From the IMG/VR virus record IMGVR_UViG_3300012096_000016, positions 1-32,462 of that record: a stretch of DNA of 32,462 nt. One strand, 5' to 3'. Source of the DNA: a virus. Of this stretch, positions 13,655-20,903 are shown piece by piece. The number at the start of each line of letters is the position of its first letter. The first letter of the stretch is position 1. The notes beneath the pieces were generated by a model. It worked only from the letters and a program-made list of their open reading frames with translations. It ran no database searches and was not told where the DNA came from. The position numbers and the translations under genes were made by a program.

Positions 13655-14004
13655 GTGGGCTATTTCTTATAGCCCACTCAGTGAGGGGTGAAGCTGCATT
13701 CGATGTAGCTACGAAGATGGAGTGTCCACACTGCACAGGTCGTGATCTGAACGATGCCCATGCCTGCTTTGACTGTGACAGCCTTGGCTATTGGTGGATC
13801 ATCCCTACGTCAGGGCATCGAGCCTTTCCCTACGATATCGTCGAGATAACCAACCTTCGCGATCTTAGTGGGAATGGCATTCTGGATATGCTTGAGACGA
13901 TGCCCTCCGCTTGGCCCAACCATTATAAAGTAAACGCAGCCCCGAAGCTCGACATCACTTCTCTCTTTAAGGCCAATAGGCCACACATAGCGAGGCGCTT
14001 ATGA
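13651..14004 (+). CDS. CxxC-containing hypothetical protein, 117 aa
   Basis: The frame opens with GTG at 13651 (GTGA overlap with the previous stop), but the first 10 codons are the arms of a strong hairpin; an ATG at 13717 is an alternative start. After residue 23 comes MECPHCTGRDLNDAHACFDC with DSLGYWW, a DnaJ-like C-x2-C ... C-x2-C zinc motif similar to that in the 12683 gene. The rest is unrecognised. It is coupled to the next gene by ATGA. Confidence 0.65.
   Translation: MSGLFLIAHSVRGEAAFDVATKMECPHCTGRDLNDAHACFDCDSLGYWWIIPTSGHRAFPYDIVEITNLRDLSGNGILDMLETMPSAWPNHYKVNAAPKLDITSLFKANRPHIARRL
13652..13680 (+). promoter_or_regulatory. 12-bp perfect hairpin at a gene junction
   Basis: TGAGTGGGCTAT (13652-13663) pairs perfectly with ATAGCCCACTCA (13669-13680) around TTCTT. 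No T-run follows, so it is not a standard terminator. It covers the stop of one gene and the first codons of the next, so it could block or time translation of the 13651 gene, or be an RNase processing site. Confidence 0.8.
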
Positions 14005-14420
14005 CCACTCCAGATCCTTCTTCAAACGAAGTCCTACGCCTTGTCGCTTTGCTACGCCAGCAGGATCAGCTTCTCTACAAGGTCAGCCAATGCACTACAT
14101 GGGAGCAGATGCGGCCTTATCTCCGTGAATTGTGTGATGACATGTATGTGCGTATGAATGCTGAAAGCGATCGCATCCGCATCCTTATGATCCCTCAAAT
14201 CCGGGAGGTTTATCTTGAAGCAGCACCGCAGGCGAATCCGGCTCAGGACAGACATCCCCAACCGGCCTCCCCATTGCAAAGGGCGCTTCAGGAAGCAATC
14301 GATGTTTTCGAAGGCATGAACGACGACGAGATCAATGTTGAGCTATTGCCTCGACTGCGAGCTTCCCTCTCCGAATCACCCCTGGAACAGCCCGCCATTT
14401 CAAAGAAGGAAATTCTATGA
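14001..14420 (+). CDS. Hypothetical protein, 139 aa
   Basis: It starts in an ATGA overlap and ends in another. The N-terminal 75 residues look helical (VLRLVALLRQQDQLLYKVSQ, WEQMRPYLRELCDDMYVRMN). A Pro/Ala linker follows, then an acidic helix (LQRALQEAIDVFEGMNDDEI). No family is recognised. Confidence 0.65.
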   Translation: MTTPDPSSNEVLRLVALLRQQDQLLYKVSQCTTWEQMRPYLRELCDDMYVRMNAESDRIRILMIPQIREVYLEAAPQANPAQDRHPQPASPLQRALQEAIDVFEGMNDDEINVELLPRLRASLSESPLEQPAISKKEIL

Positions 14421-14650
14421 CCAACTTCTCAACAAAGGGCGGTGTCGTCACCCGCTCTGACACCTACATCAAACTCCTCCACCACCTAGACGAAGCCCGA
14501 GACTGCTGTGCCGTCATCGCGCATTTGCATCAAACTGAAGACACGGATAAGGACCGGGTCATGGCAATGGGGTGGCTCGCGGTAGCAGAGTTGCAGAAGA
14601 GGATGCGGGAGAAGGTTACTGACCTTGCAATGGGCAAGCTTTTGTGTTGA
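14417..14650 (+). CDS. Hypothetical helical protein, 77 aa
   Basis: It starts in an ATGA overlap. The product is mainly helical (YIKLLHHLDEARDCCAVIAH; MGWLAVAELQKRMREKVTDL) with no motif I can name. It is part of the coupled small-gene array. Confidence 0.65.
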   Translation: MTNFSTKGGVVTRSDTYIKLLHHLDEARDCCAVIAHLHQTEDTDKDRVMAMGWLAVAELQKRMREKVTDLAMGKLLC

Positions 14651-14664
14651 AAAGGAGATGAGCC

Positions 14665-14856
14665 GTGCCAAAGATTACATACCTGAAAGAGTTTGATGGA
14701 GCCTTATGGGCTCGATTGGAACTGGATCTTGCCTCAAAAGACATGCCTGTTCATGTCCTTACTGATAGTGAGATCATGGAGATCAAACGTAAGGAACGCC
14801 AAGCATGTTGGGATGAAATTCAAGCTGCAACGTGTACGGATCGCGATTATGACTAA
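14665..14856 (+). CDS. Hypothetical protein, 63 aa
   Basis: The start is GTG at 14665, with AAAGGAG 8 bases upstream. The product begins MPKITYLKEFDGALWARLEL and ends in a charged helix (EIKRKERQACWDEIQAATC). The stop overlaps the helicase start (ATGACTAA), so it is probably translationally coupled to it. No family is recognised. Confidence 0.65.
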   Translation: MPKITYLKEFDGALWARLELDLASKDMPVHVLTDSEIMEIKRKERQACWDEIQAATCTDRDYD

Positions 14857-16324
14857 CACCGAAGAGCAAGATGCCATCCTTGCTGCCACAAAGGCCTCCA
14901 AAGCCAACTTGATGATATCAGCCCTTGCCGGCACCGGAAAGACCTCAACTCTCTTACATGTTGAACGCGCCGTGCCACGTGGTGCCATTCTCTACCTTGT
15001 CTTCAATACTGACAATGCACTAAAGGCCATGTCCCTTGACCAGCTTAAAGATGAACGTAAGAAGGCTAAGCCCGGACATTCTTTAAACCCAGCGGACCGT
15101 ATGCTGTCTACGACAAAGGTACGAACCTTTAACTCCTTGGGACATCGTATATGGGCCAATGGAAAGGGCCTGAACGTTAATGGGAAGAAGTGCAATCTTA
15201 TCATGCAGGACATCATTACTGAATCTCCAAGGGATTACAAGGATACACTTTGGAGTGTCTATCATGAGGTCTTGCAGGGCGTAAGTATGGCTAAAGCCCT
15301 CGGCTACATCCCTTCAGACAACGTCAGGGGAGCCAAAGGGCTCATATCCCGCGCCGCCTTTCATCAAAGCTTAGAGGAACTCCCTGATGACCTCACCGCC
15401 GACCTCATCGACACTGTCCTCTCGCGTAGTATCAAGCAATCCTACAAAGGGCTCATTGACTACAACGATCAGATTTACATGCCCGCACTGTTCGGTGGTG
15501 CATACCCTCAGTTTCCACTTGTTCTCGTTGACGAATACCAAGACCTGTCACCAGTCAATCATACCCTTCTTAGGAAGCTTGTTCGAGGAAGGCTTATTGG
15601 CGTTGGGGACCCTTGGCAGAACATCTACGGATTTAGAGGAGCTAAAGCAGGGGGAATTGAAGAAGCGACGGAGGCGTACAAGTGCGAGGGATTGCCTTTG
15701 AGCATTAGCTTTAGATGCCCCTCAAGGATAGTGCAGAACGTGCATTGGCATGTGCCACATTTCAAATGGTTTACCGAAGGAGGCAGAGTTGATAAACCAC
15801 TTCGCATTCATGTTAGCGATATTGTGGACGATACTACTATTATTTGCCGTAACAATGCCCCACTCCTAGCCATGGCCTTTAGACTTCTTGCTGCCAGTAG
15901 GTCTATTATCATTGCTGGGAGTGATATTGGCCCAAGGTTGATAGGTATCATGAAGAAGCTCGGTCCCGAAACCCTCCAGCGGGCCGGCGTTCTTACCTCA
16001 ATCAAAGAATGGGAAGAGGACCGTCTGGAAAAGGAGTCGAAGACAGCTTCAGACATGGCTGCTTGCATGAAGATCTTTGCCCTTCAAGGCCGAGACCTCC
16101 GTGCCGCTATTGCCTACGCCGAGCATATCTTCAAGCAAACAGGTAGCATCCTCCTCACCACAGGACATAAGGCCAAAGGCCTGGAGTGGCCCAACGTCAT
16201 CCATCTCGACCCTTGGTTGGTGCGGAAGGATCCTTCTGCTCAAAACAAGAATCTTGATTATGTCATCTCCACCCGCTCAAGTGACCGGCTAACAGAGATC
16301 GACTCTGAACAGATAGAATGGTGA
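14849..16324 (+). CDS. UvrD/Rep-like superfamily 1 helicase
   Basis: An ATP-driven 3'-5' DNA helicase, acting in phage replication or recombination. The start is ATG 14849 (MTNTEEQDAIL), because motifs begin at once; upstream in-frame codons belong to the previous gene's DNA. The 491 residues show motif I ALAGTGKTSTL (25-35), motif II LVDEYQDLSP, motif III GVGDPWQNIYGFRGA, the SFRCP motif, and motif V/VI TGHKAKGLEWPNVIHLD followed by YVISTRSSDRL. It is smaller than cellular UvrD (about 720 residues), with reduced 2B-like insertions, as usual for phage versions. It lies upstream of the Cas4-like nuclease. Confidence 0.92.
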   Translation: MTNTEEQDAILAATKASKANLMISALAGTGKTSTLLHVERAVPRGAILYLVFNTDNALKAMSLDQLKDERKKAKPGHSLNPADRMLSTTKVRTFNSLGHRIWANGKGLNVNGKKCNLIMQDIITESPRDYKDTLWSVYHEVLQGVSMAKALGYIPSDNVRGAKGLISRAAFHQSLEELPDDLTADLIDTVLSRSIKQSYKGLIDYNDQIYMPALFGGAYPQFPLVLVDEYQDLSPVNHTLLRKLVRGRLIGVGDPWQNIYGFRGAKAGGIEEATEAYKCEGLPLSISFRCPSRIVQNVHWHVPHFKWFTEGGRVDKPLRIHVSDIVDDTTIICRNNAPLLAMAFRLLAASRSIIIAGSDIGPRLIGIMKKLGPETLQRAGVLTSIKEWEEDRLEKESKTASDMAACMKIFALQGRDLRAAIAYAEHIFKQTGSILLTTGHKAKGLEWPNVIHLDPWLVRKDPSAQNKNLDYVISTRSSDRLTEIDSEQIEW

Positions 16325-16330
16325 ACGAAG

Positions 16331-16654
16331 ATGTCCCTCCCTACCTCACTACAGTCGTATCAAGACTGCCTCGATTTCTTCGAAAGGGTCGTTGATGACC
16401 CTAAGGGGGGTCGGGTTTGTCTTGGGGCGTATGCGGATGCGCATTACTTCCGTCTGCGGTGCAACAAGGCCAGGGTCTTGCACCGGGAAGAGAACAAGAA
16501 GGTGCACGAACCGAACATGCCTCTTTGGGGTTCAAGCGAATATGACCCTTTGCAGCTAAAGCTCAAGGAGGACACGGATGGGGCGTGGTGGGTTTATGCA
16601 GAACGGACAAGTCTGGATCCAAGCTCAGTTGAGCTTTTGAGCGAGTTGGATTGA
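16331..16654 (+). CDS. Hypothetical protein, 107 aa
   Basis: It starts 7 bases after the helicase stop. The sequence has a helical start (YQDCLDFFERVVDDPKGGRV), a short basic segment (YFRLRCNKARVLHREENKK) and a beta-like end (DGAWWVYAERTSLDPSSVEL). No family is recognised. It is probably in the same transcript as the helicase. Confidence 0.65.
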   Translation: MSLPTSLQSYQDCLDFFERVVDDPKGGRVCLGAYADAHYFRLRCNKARVLHREENKKVHEPNMPLWGSSEYDPLQLKLKEDTDGAWWVYAERTSLDPSSVELLSELD

Positions 16655-16815
16655 TGACAATAGATGAAATCGTTATAATAGCTCTCAAATCCACCTCATT
16701 CAAGAACTTTCAAGAACAGTTGGAGTGGATGTCTAAATACGAAGCTGAAATGGCAGAGGCCCAAGAGAAGTTTGAGGCTGTAGCATGGAGACATTTCGAT
16801 GAGCACAAAGGTTAA
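16654..16815 (+). CDS. Small helical protein, 53 aa
   Basis: Its ATG overlaps the previous stop (TGATG) and its end overlaps the next gene by 17 bases. The product is helical and charged (MTIDEIVIIALKSTSFKNFQ, then EAEMAEAQEKFEAVAW). No family is recognised. Confidence 0.6.
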   Translation: MTIDEIVIIALKSTSFKNFQEQLEWMSKYEAEMAEAQEKFEAVAWRHFDEHKG

Positions 16816-17029
16816 TCCCCTCTCTTATCTGAACTTCTGGGAAGAAGCCGCGGCGCTAGAGTTCGGGCTTCTTGTAGAATGCGCCAGCGAGGATGACAAG
16901 AGTGCTTTAGCTAAGGCCCTTTGGGAATGCCGGAAGCAAAGTGGGGGGTTCGTCAACTTGATGATCTTCCAACCCAATCCGCCGAATGTGCTTTTCATCG
17001 CGAAGAAAACAACGGAGTTACCGGAATGA
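16799..17029 (+). CDS. Hypothetical protein, 76 aa
   Basis: The start is ATG at 16799, inside the end of the previous gene. The product reads MSTKVNPLSYLNFWEEAAAL, then a helix (SEDDKSALAKALWECRKQSG) and a beta-like end (FVNLMIFQPNPPNVLFIAKK). It looks like a small folded alpha/beta protein. Family unknown. Confidence 0.65.
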   Translation: MSTKVNPLSYLNFWEEAAALEFGLLVECASEDDKSALAKALWECRKQSGGFVNLMIFQPNPPNVLFIAKKTTELPE

Positions 17030-17178
17030 ACAAGACCATACTCGAACAACACTTAGAGGATGAACTGCAACGTGATCGGATACGTAGCATAGGTAATGCT
17101 ATTGGTACCTTTATCGTTATATTGGGGAAGCTGACTGTCTTCTACATCATCTTTCATTTTGCCCTCAAATATTGGTGA
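17026..17178 (+). CDS. Small membrane protein, 50 aa
   Basis: The start is ATG 17026 in an ATGA overlap. The N-terminal 25 residues are charged (TILEQHLEDELQRDRIRSIG). Residues about 25-47 are hydrophobic (AIGTFIVILGKLTVFYIIFH), a probable transmembrane helix, so it is likely an inner-membrane protein with a cytoplasmic N-terminus. No family is recognised. Confidence 0.65.
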   Translation: MNKTILEQHLEDELQRDRIRSIGNAIGTFIVILGKLTVFYIIFHFALKYW

Positions 17179-17182
17179 GATC

Positions 17183-17377
17183 ATGACAAATGAACAACTA
17201 AAGAATGCCTATACAAAAGTCATCAACAAACACTTCAGTGCAGTTCAGACTGATACAGATTTAGGGCGCACTGATAACTGGAAGCTTGAAAAGAAAGCAA
17301 AGCAGTTCTGGGAAGACTTCTATAATGCTGATGCAGAGTTCAAAGTCCTACTTGCAAGGTGCACACTCAATGACTGA
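17183..17377 (+). CDS. Hypothetical protein, 64 aa
   Basis: The start is ATG 17183, four bases after the previous stop. It is helical and charged (MTNEQLKNAYTKVINKHFSA; WKLEKKAKQFWEDFYNADAE). Its end overlaps the next start by 8 bases. No family is recognised. Confidence 0.65.
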   Translation: MTNEQLKNAYTKVINKHFSAVQTDTDLGRTDNWKLEKKAKQFWEDFYNADAEFKVLLARCTLND

Positions 17378-17642
17378 AGAACCAACCGACCTTACCGCCC
17401 TAATATCTCACGACCCCCTCAATCTCACGAAGCAAGACCTAGACAAGATCATTGCTTATCAACGCAAGCAACGGCTCACGCGAGAAGCCGGAGGCCGAAC
17501 GAAGAAGGCCACGGGCGAAGTGCCAGCAGTAGATATTAAAGCGTTGCTTGGAAAGATACAGAAGCCCTCAGTGGCTCCCACCAAGAGTGCTATTGGGCCT
17601 ACTACAACAACGCCCGGTAAGGGCTTCATTAGGAGGCTTTAA
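17370..17642 (+). CDS. Hypothetical protein, 90 aa
   Basis: The start is ATG 17370, overlapping the previous gene. The product has an N-terminal helical region (LTKQDLDKIIAYQRKQRLTR), a basic Gly/Lys patch (EAGGRTKKATG) and a Thr/Pro-rich tail ending GKGFIRRL. Such basic tails suggest a nucleic-acid or protein partner. Its stop abuts the Cas4-like gene ATG, so the two are probably co-translated. Confidence 0.65.
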   Translation: MTEEPTDLTALISHDPLNLTKQDLDKIIAYQRKQRLTREAGGRTKKATGEVPAVDIKALLGKIQKPSVAPTKSAIGPTTTTPGKGFIRRL

Positions 17643-18602
17643 ATGAACGTAGTAGCCATGCCATCTTCCCAATACATGCCCGGAACCCACCTTCGCATTG
17701 CGTGGGACAGCACCTGCCTCGGTGCACTTAAGCAATGCCCTCAATACTATAAATACACCATGATCGATGGCTACGTCTCGAAGGATGAAAACATCCACCT
17801 TCGCTTCGGAGGGGAGTATCACAGTGCCATTCAAGATTTCGAAAACTTTCGCGCCAACGGCCTTCAGTTCGAGGATGCTCTAAGGGAAACCATCAGGCAG
17901 TTACTTGTCCGTATCAAAGATTGGGACCCAGACACCGGGACTAAGGCTGGGTCGTATAAGAATCCGCGTACGCTTGTTCAACTCGTGGTGGATTATTTCG
18001 ATAACTATCGTGAGGACGCCGCGAAGACTATCATCTTAGAGAATGGCCGGCCGGCCGTGGAGTTAAGCTTTAAGTTCGAACTGGACTTCGGCCCTACCGC
18101 GCACCCTGACGTTCAGTACCTCCTCTGTGGCCATCTCGATCGGGTTGTCACCATCAACGACAACATCTTTGTTGTTGACCACAAGACTTCTCAGTCCACA
18201 ATCGGGGATTACTGGTTCAAAGGCTTCGCGCCTAACAACCAAATGACCCTCTACACCTTCGCTGGGAAGGTTGTGATGGATATGGAAGTGAAGGGGATTG
18301 TTATAGAGGGGGCTCAGATTGGGTTGCAGGATTTTACCACTAGATTCGCAAGAGGGTTCACGTATCGAAGTGATGATTTAATCGACGAGTGGCTTGCCGA
18401 TTTGGAGTATTGGCTAAACGCGGCTGAGGCATTCGCGGAAGCGGATCACTGGCCTCATAATGATCAATCTTGCGGGATGTATGGGGGGTGTAGGTTTAGG
18501 GATATCTGTTCTAAGAACCCTTCTGTGCGAAAGCATTATCTAAAGTCAGATTTCATACAACTACCAGAGGATAAGAGATGGAACCCCCTAGAGAGCAGAT
18601 GA
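17643..18602 (+). CDS. Cas4/AddB-like PD-(D/E)XK nuclease with Fe-S cluster
   Basis: RecB-family nuclease probably acting on DNA ends in replication or recombination. In the 319 residues, C32 (ALKQCPQYY) and C277, C283, C289 (CGMYGGCRFRDIC) give the one-plus-three cysteine layout of 4Fe-4S nucleases such as Cas4 and AddB. H60 (GGEYH), D166 (CGHLDRV), D179 and K181 (VVDHKTS) and Q200 (NNQMTLY) form the catalytic set. A strong AGGAGG lies just before ATG 17643. It lies near a helicase and a RecA-fold ATPase, so a joint end-processing role is plausible. There is no CRISPR array or Cas1 nearby, so this is not a CRISPR gene. Confidence 0.88.
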   Translation: MNVVAMPSSQYMPGTHLRIAWDSTCLGALKQCPQYYKYTMIDGYVSKDENIHLRFGGEYHSAIQDFENFRANGLQFEDALRETIRQLLVRIKDWDPDTGTKAGSYKNPRTLVQLVVDYFDNYREDAAKTIILENGRPAVELSFKFELDFGPTAHPDVQYLLCGHLDRVVTINDNIFVVDHKTSQSTIGDYWFKGFAPNNQMTLYTFAGKVVMDMEVKGIVIEGAQIGLQDFTTRFARGFTYRSDDLIDEWLADLEYWLNAAEAFAEADHWPHNDQSCGMYGGCRFRDICSKNPSVRKHYLKSDFIQLPEDKRWNPLESR

Positions 18603-18754
18603 TATTTCACGCACTAAAGAACGAAGAACTCTGCACTGATGGTAAGCCCCATGATTGGCAGGGCTGGGTTGAACTGGAAGGTGGTGGCGGTACCACTGTC
18701 TGTAGCCGATGTGGCCTAGATGCAATGCCCCATTCACTGAGGTACGGGTCATGA
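18578..18754 (+). CDS. Small CxxC protein, 58 aa
   Basis: The start is ATG 18578, inside the end of the nuclease gene, with AGAGGA about 6 bases upstream; ATG 18599 is an alternative. The product has CSRCGLDAMPH near its end (about residues 42-52) and an earlier Cys, possibly a small zinc site. A Gly-rich GGGG stretch precedes it. The stop overlaps the next ATG (18751). Confidence 0.6.
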   Translation: MEPPREQMIFHALKNEELCTDGKPHDWQGWVELEGGGGTTVCSRCGLDAMPHSLRYGS

Positions 18755-18960
18755 GTGAAAAGCAGATGAGGGCCATTCTTCCCTTAGGGAAGTTCCGCGT
18801 CGTCGAACGCGGACCTGATTACATCAAGGTTGGAATGGGTGGGTCTACAACCATGACCATCATGATAAACCATATGCATCTTTACGATATCAAAGATGGC
18901 GATCTTTTAACCTACTACACGGAGGTGCTCTTTGCCAAGCCTAGCTCAACACCAGTCTAA
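18751..18960 (+). CDS. Hypothetical beta-rich protein, 69 aa
   Basis: The start is ATG 18751 (ATGA overlap with the previous gene). The sequence (ILPLGKFRVVERGPDYIKVG, GGSTTMTIMINHMHLYDIKD) looks like a small beta-barrel domain of unknown role. Its last 29 bases overlap the RecA-fold gene and contain that gene's ribosome-binding site. Confidence 0.65.
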   Translation: MSEKQMRAILPLGKFRVVERGPDYIKVGMGGSTTMTIMINHMHLYDIKDGDLLTYYTEVLFAKPSSTPV

Positions 18961-19798
18961 TCAATTCACCAAGGTTTTGTTCCTTGGTGACTCTAAGTCA
19001 GGAAAGACCACCGCGCTTTGGTCCCTTGTTAAGGCAGGATACAAACTCCGTATCCTCGACCTAGACAATCTCCTAGACCCTTTTAAAGAACGGCTCTTGG
19101 CTGAATGCCCAAAGGAGATCGCGGGGGTGGAGTACCGCACCCTTCGAGATAAGTACAAGACTGGACCACTTGGAGTCACCTTAGATGGCCCAGCTAAGGC
19201 CTTCGTTGATGCTATGAAGATGCTCGATAACTGGAAATACGATGACACGGATCTAGGAAAGCCTAAGGAGTGGGGACCAGATTGTATCCTTGTGGTCGAC
19301 TCCCTGTCGCGTCTCTGTGACGCGGCCTATGACTTCCACGATATGATTATCAAGCCCGGGAAGTCTGGGGAGAAGGATGGCCGCGCTGTCTATGGTCTGG
19401 CACAGGATGCAGTGGAGATGGTTCTAGCGAACCTCACCTCTGCCACCTTTGAAACCAACGTTATCGTGATCTGCCACGGGCAGTATATGGAACAGCCAGA
19501 TGGGATTTCAAAAATATTCCCGCAAGGAGTGGGGCAGAAGCTCTCACCGAAGATCCCGCAGTACTTTCCTGTTTATATTAGGCTGAAGAAAAGTGGTGAG
19601 AAGCGTGTGCTTCAACTTGAGTCTGATGTGATGATTGATCTAGCCATGCCGAAGCTTAAGGCCTTTGAGACAAAGACCCTTGATGTTGATACCGGCTTGG
19701 CCCAGATCTTCCAAACCCTACACGGCAAGCCCGCCATGCCTGTGCCTGCCGCAACACAGGTGAGACCGAAGGCGGTAACGTTGCAGAGGAGAGTTTGA
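18932..19798 (+). CDS. RecA-fold ATPase, Sak4/AAA_24-like
   Basis: Sak4-like proteins are short phage RecA relatives that help single-strand annealing or strand exchange. The start is TTG 18932, with GGAGG 6 bases upstream. No ATG lies between it and the first conserved strand. The 288 residues show Walker A LFLGDSKSGKTTAL (16-29), an acidic DLDNLLDPF strand end, and Walker B CILVVDSLSRL (118-128). A later FETNVIVICHGQYMEQ segment carries the motif that usually senses ATP state. It is followed by the putative ssDNA-binding gene, the usual partnership for this family. The exact family needs a profile search. Confidence 0.85.
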   Translation: MPSLAQHQSNQFTKVLFLGDSKSGKTTALWSLVKAGYKLRILDLDNLLDPFKERLLAECPKEIAGVEYRTLRDKYKTGPLGVTLDGPAKAFVDAMKMLDNWKYDDTDLGKPKEWGPDCILVVDSLSRLCDAAYDFHDMIIKPGKSGEKDGRAVYGLAQDAVEMVLANLTSATFETNVIVICHGQYMEQPDGISKIFPQGVGQKLSPKIPQYFPVYIRLKKSGEKRVLQLESDVMIDLAMPKLKAFETKTLDVDTGLAQIFQTLHGKPAMPVPAATQVRPKAVTLQRRV

Positions 19799-19905
19799 TG
19801 ATTACGCCAACTATTGGAAGTCCTCACACTATCGGAGATAGCCCTTACGTTGAATGGATGCCCTACCAAATCGGTCAGGCGAGGGAGAAGCTGAGCCGTG
19901 AGTGA
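19798..19905 (+). CDS. Tiny hypothetical protein, 35 aa
   Basis: Its ATG shares a base with the previous stop (TGATG) and its stop overlaps the next GTG start by 8 bases. The product is MITPTIGSPHTIGDSPYVEW plus a short charged helix. Translation is inferred only from the gene-to-gene overlaps. Confidence 0.45.
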   Translation: MITPTIGSPHTIGDSPYVEWMPYQIGQAREKLSRE

Positions 19906-20122
19906 TGCAACCCTTAGGATCAAGAACCTATCCATCGCCCTTGAGGCGTTATCTCGAATCAATCGAGAGGGATCACATGATCTCTTCGATACCATCGAGG
20001 CATTGCTTCAAGACACGATCCGAGCCTTCCGTAAAGAAAAAGAAAAGGAGACCCAATGGCCACAACGGCCAGCTAAGCCTACCCCTAACTTCGTCAATCC
20101 AGACGATGTCGACGAACTATAA
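19898..20122 (+). CDS. Hypothetical protein, 74 aa
   Basis: The start is GTG 19898, with GAGGGAGAAG upstream. An N-terminal helical part (LRIKNLSIALEALSRINREG; LFDTIEALLQDTIRAF) is followed by a basic stretch (RKEKEKE) and a Pro-rich end. No family is recognised. It is located between the RecA-fold ATPase and the putative ssDNA-binding protein. Confidence 0.65.
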   Translation: MSDATLRIKNLSIALEALSRINREGSHDLFDTIEALLQDTIRAFRKEKEKETQWPQRPAKPTPNFVNPDDVDEL

Positions 20123-20144
20123 CCCCTTACGAAAGCGTGACCAA

Positions 20145-20591
20145 ATGGCTAATTTCCAAGACATTCTGAACAAGAATTCTGATGATATCAAGCCGCCTCC
20201 GACCCTTCCTATGGGTTCCTATCACACTATCGTGATGGGGCTCCCTGAGCAGGGAGAATCATCTGTGAAGAAGACACCACAGCTGAAGTTCATTCATAAG
20301 ATCATTGCTCCGCTTGATGACGTGGACCCCGATGCCATCGTCGAGTTCGAGGCCGATGGTGAGAAGATCGCGGGACAAGAGGTCGAGAACATCCTCTATA
20401 TCTCAGATAAGGCCGCAAACATGCTGAAGGAGTTTCTTATCAATTGCGGTGTGGAAATGGCTGGAAGGTCCATTGCTGAAGGCCTCGACGACGTGCCGAA
20501 CTCGGAGGTCATCGTCAACATCAAGCATGAAGCTTCCAGGGACGGCAAGCGAGTGTTCTCGAAGGTCGGTTCTACGGCAAGGGTAAGCTGA
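20145..20591 (+). CDS. Putative ssDNA-binding protein (DUF669-like)
   Basis: The start is ATG 20145. The 148 residues begin MANFQDILNKNSDDIKPPPT, then LPMGSYHTIVMGLPEQGESS, followed by alternating beta strands (PQLKFIHKIIAPLDD, NILYISDKAANMLKEFL, EVIVNIKHEASRDGK). Small beta proteins of this layout, adjacent to Sak4-like ATPases, usually belong to DUF669-type families and act as phage single-stranded DNA-binding proteins. The assignment depends on layout and neighbourhood rather than on a diagnostic residue. It lacks the acidic C-terminal tip of E. coli SSB. Confidence 0.55.
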   Translation: MANFQDILNKNSDDIKPPPTLPMGSYHTIVMGLPEQGESSVKKTPQLKFIHKIIAPLDDVDPDAIVEFEADGEKIAGQEVENILYISDKAANMLKEFLINCGVEMAGRSIAEGLDDVPNSEVIVNIKHEASRDGKRVFSKVGSTARVS

Positions 20592-20593
20592 CA

Positions 20594-20773
20594 ATGGAAC
20601 AAGATACCACAAACCCAATGCCTGATGATACTTACCATCTCATCGAATTGATCCACATCCATAGCCGACTGGCTAAGGCCTGTTTGGATGGTAGAGCTAA
20701 GAAACTACTCGATGCCAAAGACAAGATCGAAGACCTTATCTTAAAGATGGTCGCTGATATGTCTTATGAGTAA
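20594..20773 (+). CDS. Small helical protein, 59 aa
   Basis: It starts 3 bases after the previous stop. The product is helical with alternating charges (YHLIELIHIHSRLAKACLDG, LLDAKDKIEDLILKMVADMS). No family is recognised. It is the last gene before the terminator cluster at 20781-20882. Confidence 0.65.
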   Translation: MEQDTTNPMPDDTYHLIELIHIHSRLAKACLDGRAKKLLDAKDKIEDLILKMVADMSYE

Positions 20774-20780
20774 TTAGCTT

Positions 20781-20882
20781 CCTCAGCAAGGTACGCCAAC
20801 TTGCCTTGCTGAGGGCCTCCTGCGGGGCACCTTAACCCCGCCAACTGCGGCCGGAGACGCAAATGTTCCGGCCGCTCTTTAT
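20781..20882 (+). terminator. Three tandem hairpins with terminal T-rich tail
   Basis: Hairpin 1: CCTCAGCAAGG (20781-20791) with CCTTGCTGAGG (20804-20814). Hairpin 2: GCGGGG (20822-20827) with CCCCGC (20836-20841). Hairpin 3: GCGGCCGGA (20847-20855) with TCCGGCCGC (20867-20875), followed by TCTTTAT. The third is a convincing rho-independent terminator. The first two are perfect stems without T-runs. Together they probably end or reduce transcription ahead of the 20904 gene. Confidence 0.85.
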
Positions 20883-20903
20883 CCATAATGATAAGGATGT
20901 GCG

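Noticed and set aside
17643-18602. Cas4 as evidence for a CRISPR system
   Set aside because: There is no repeat-spacer array and no Cas1 or Cas2 gene in the window; this nuclease type is common in phage recombination modules.
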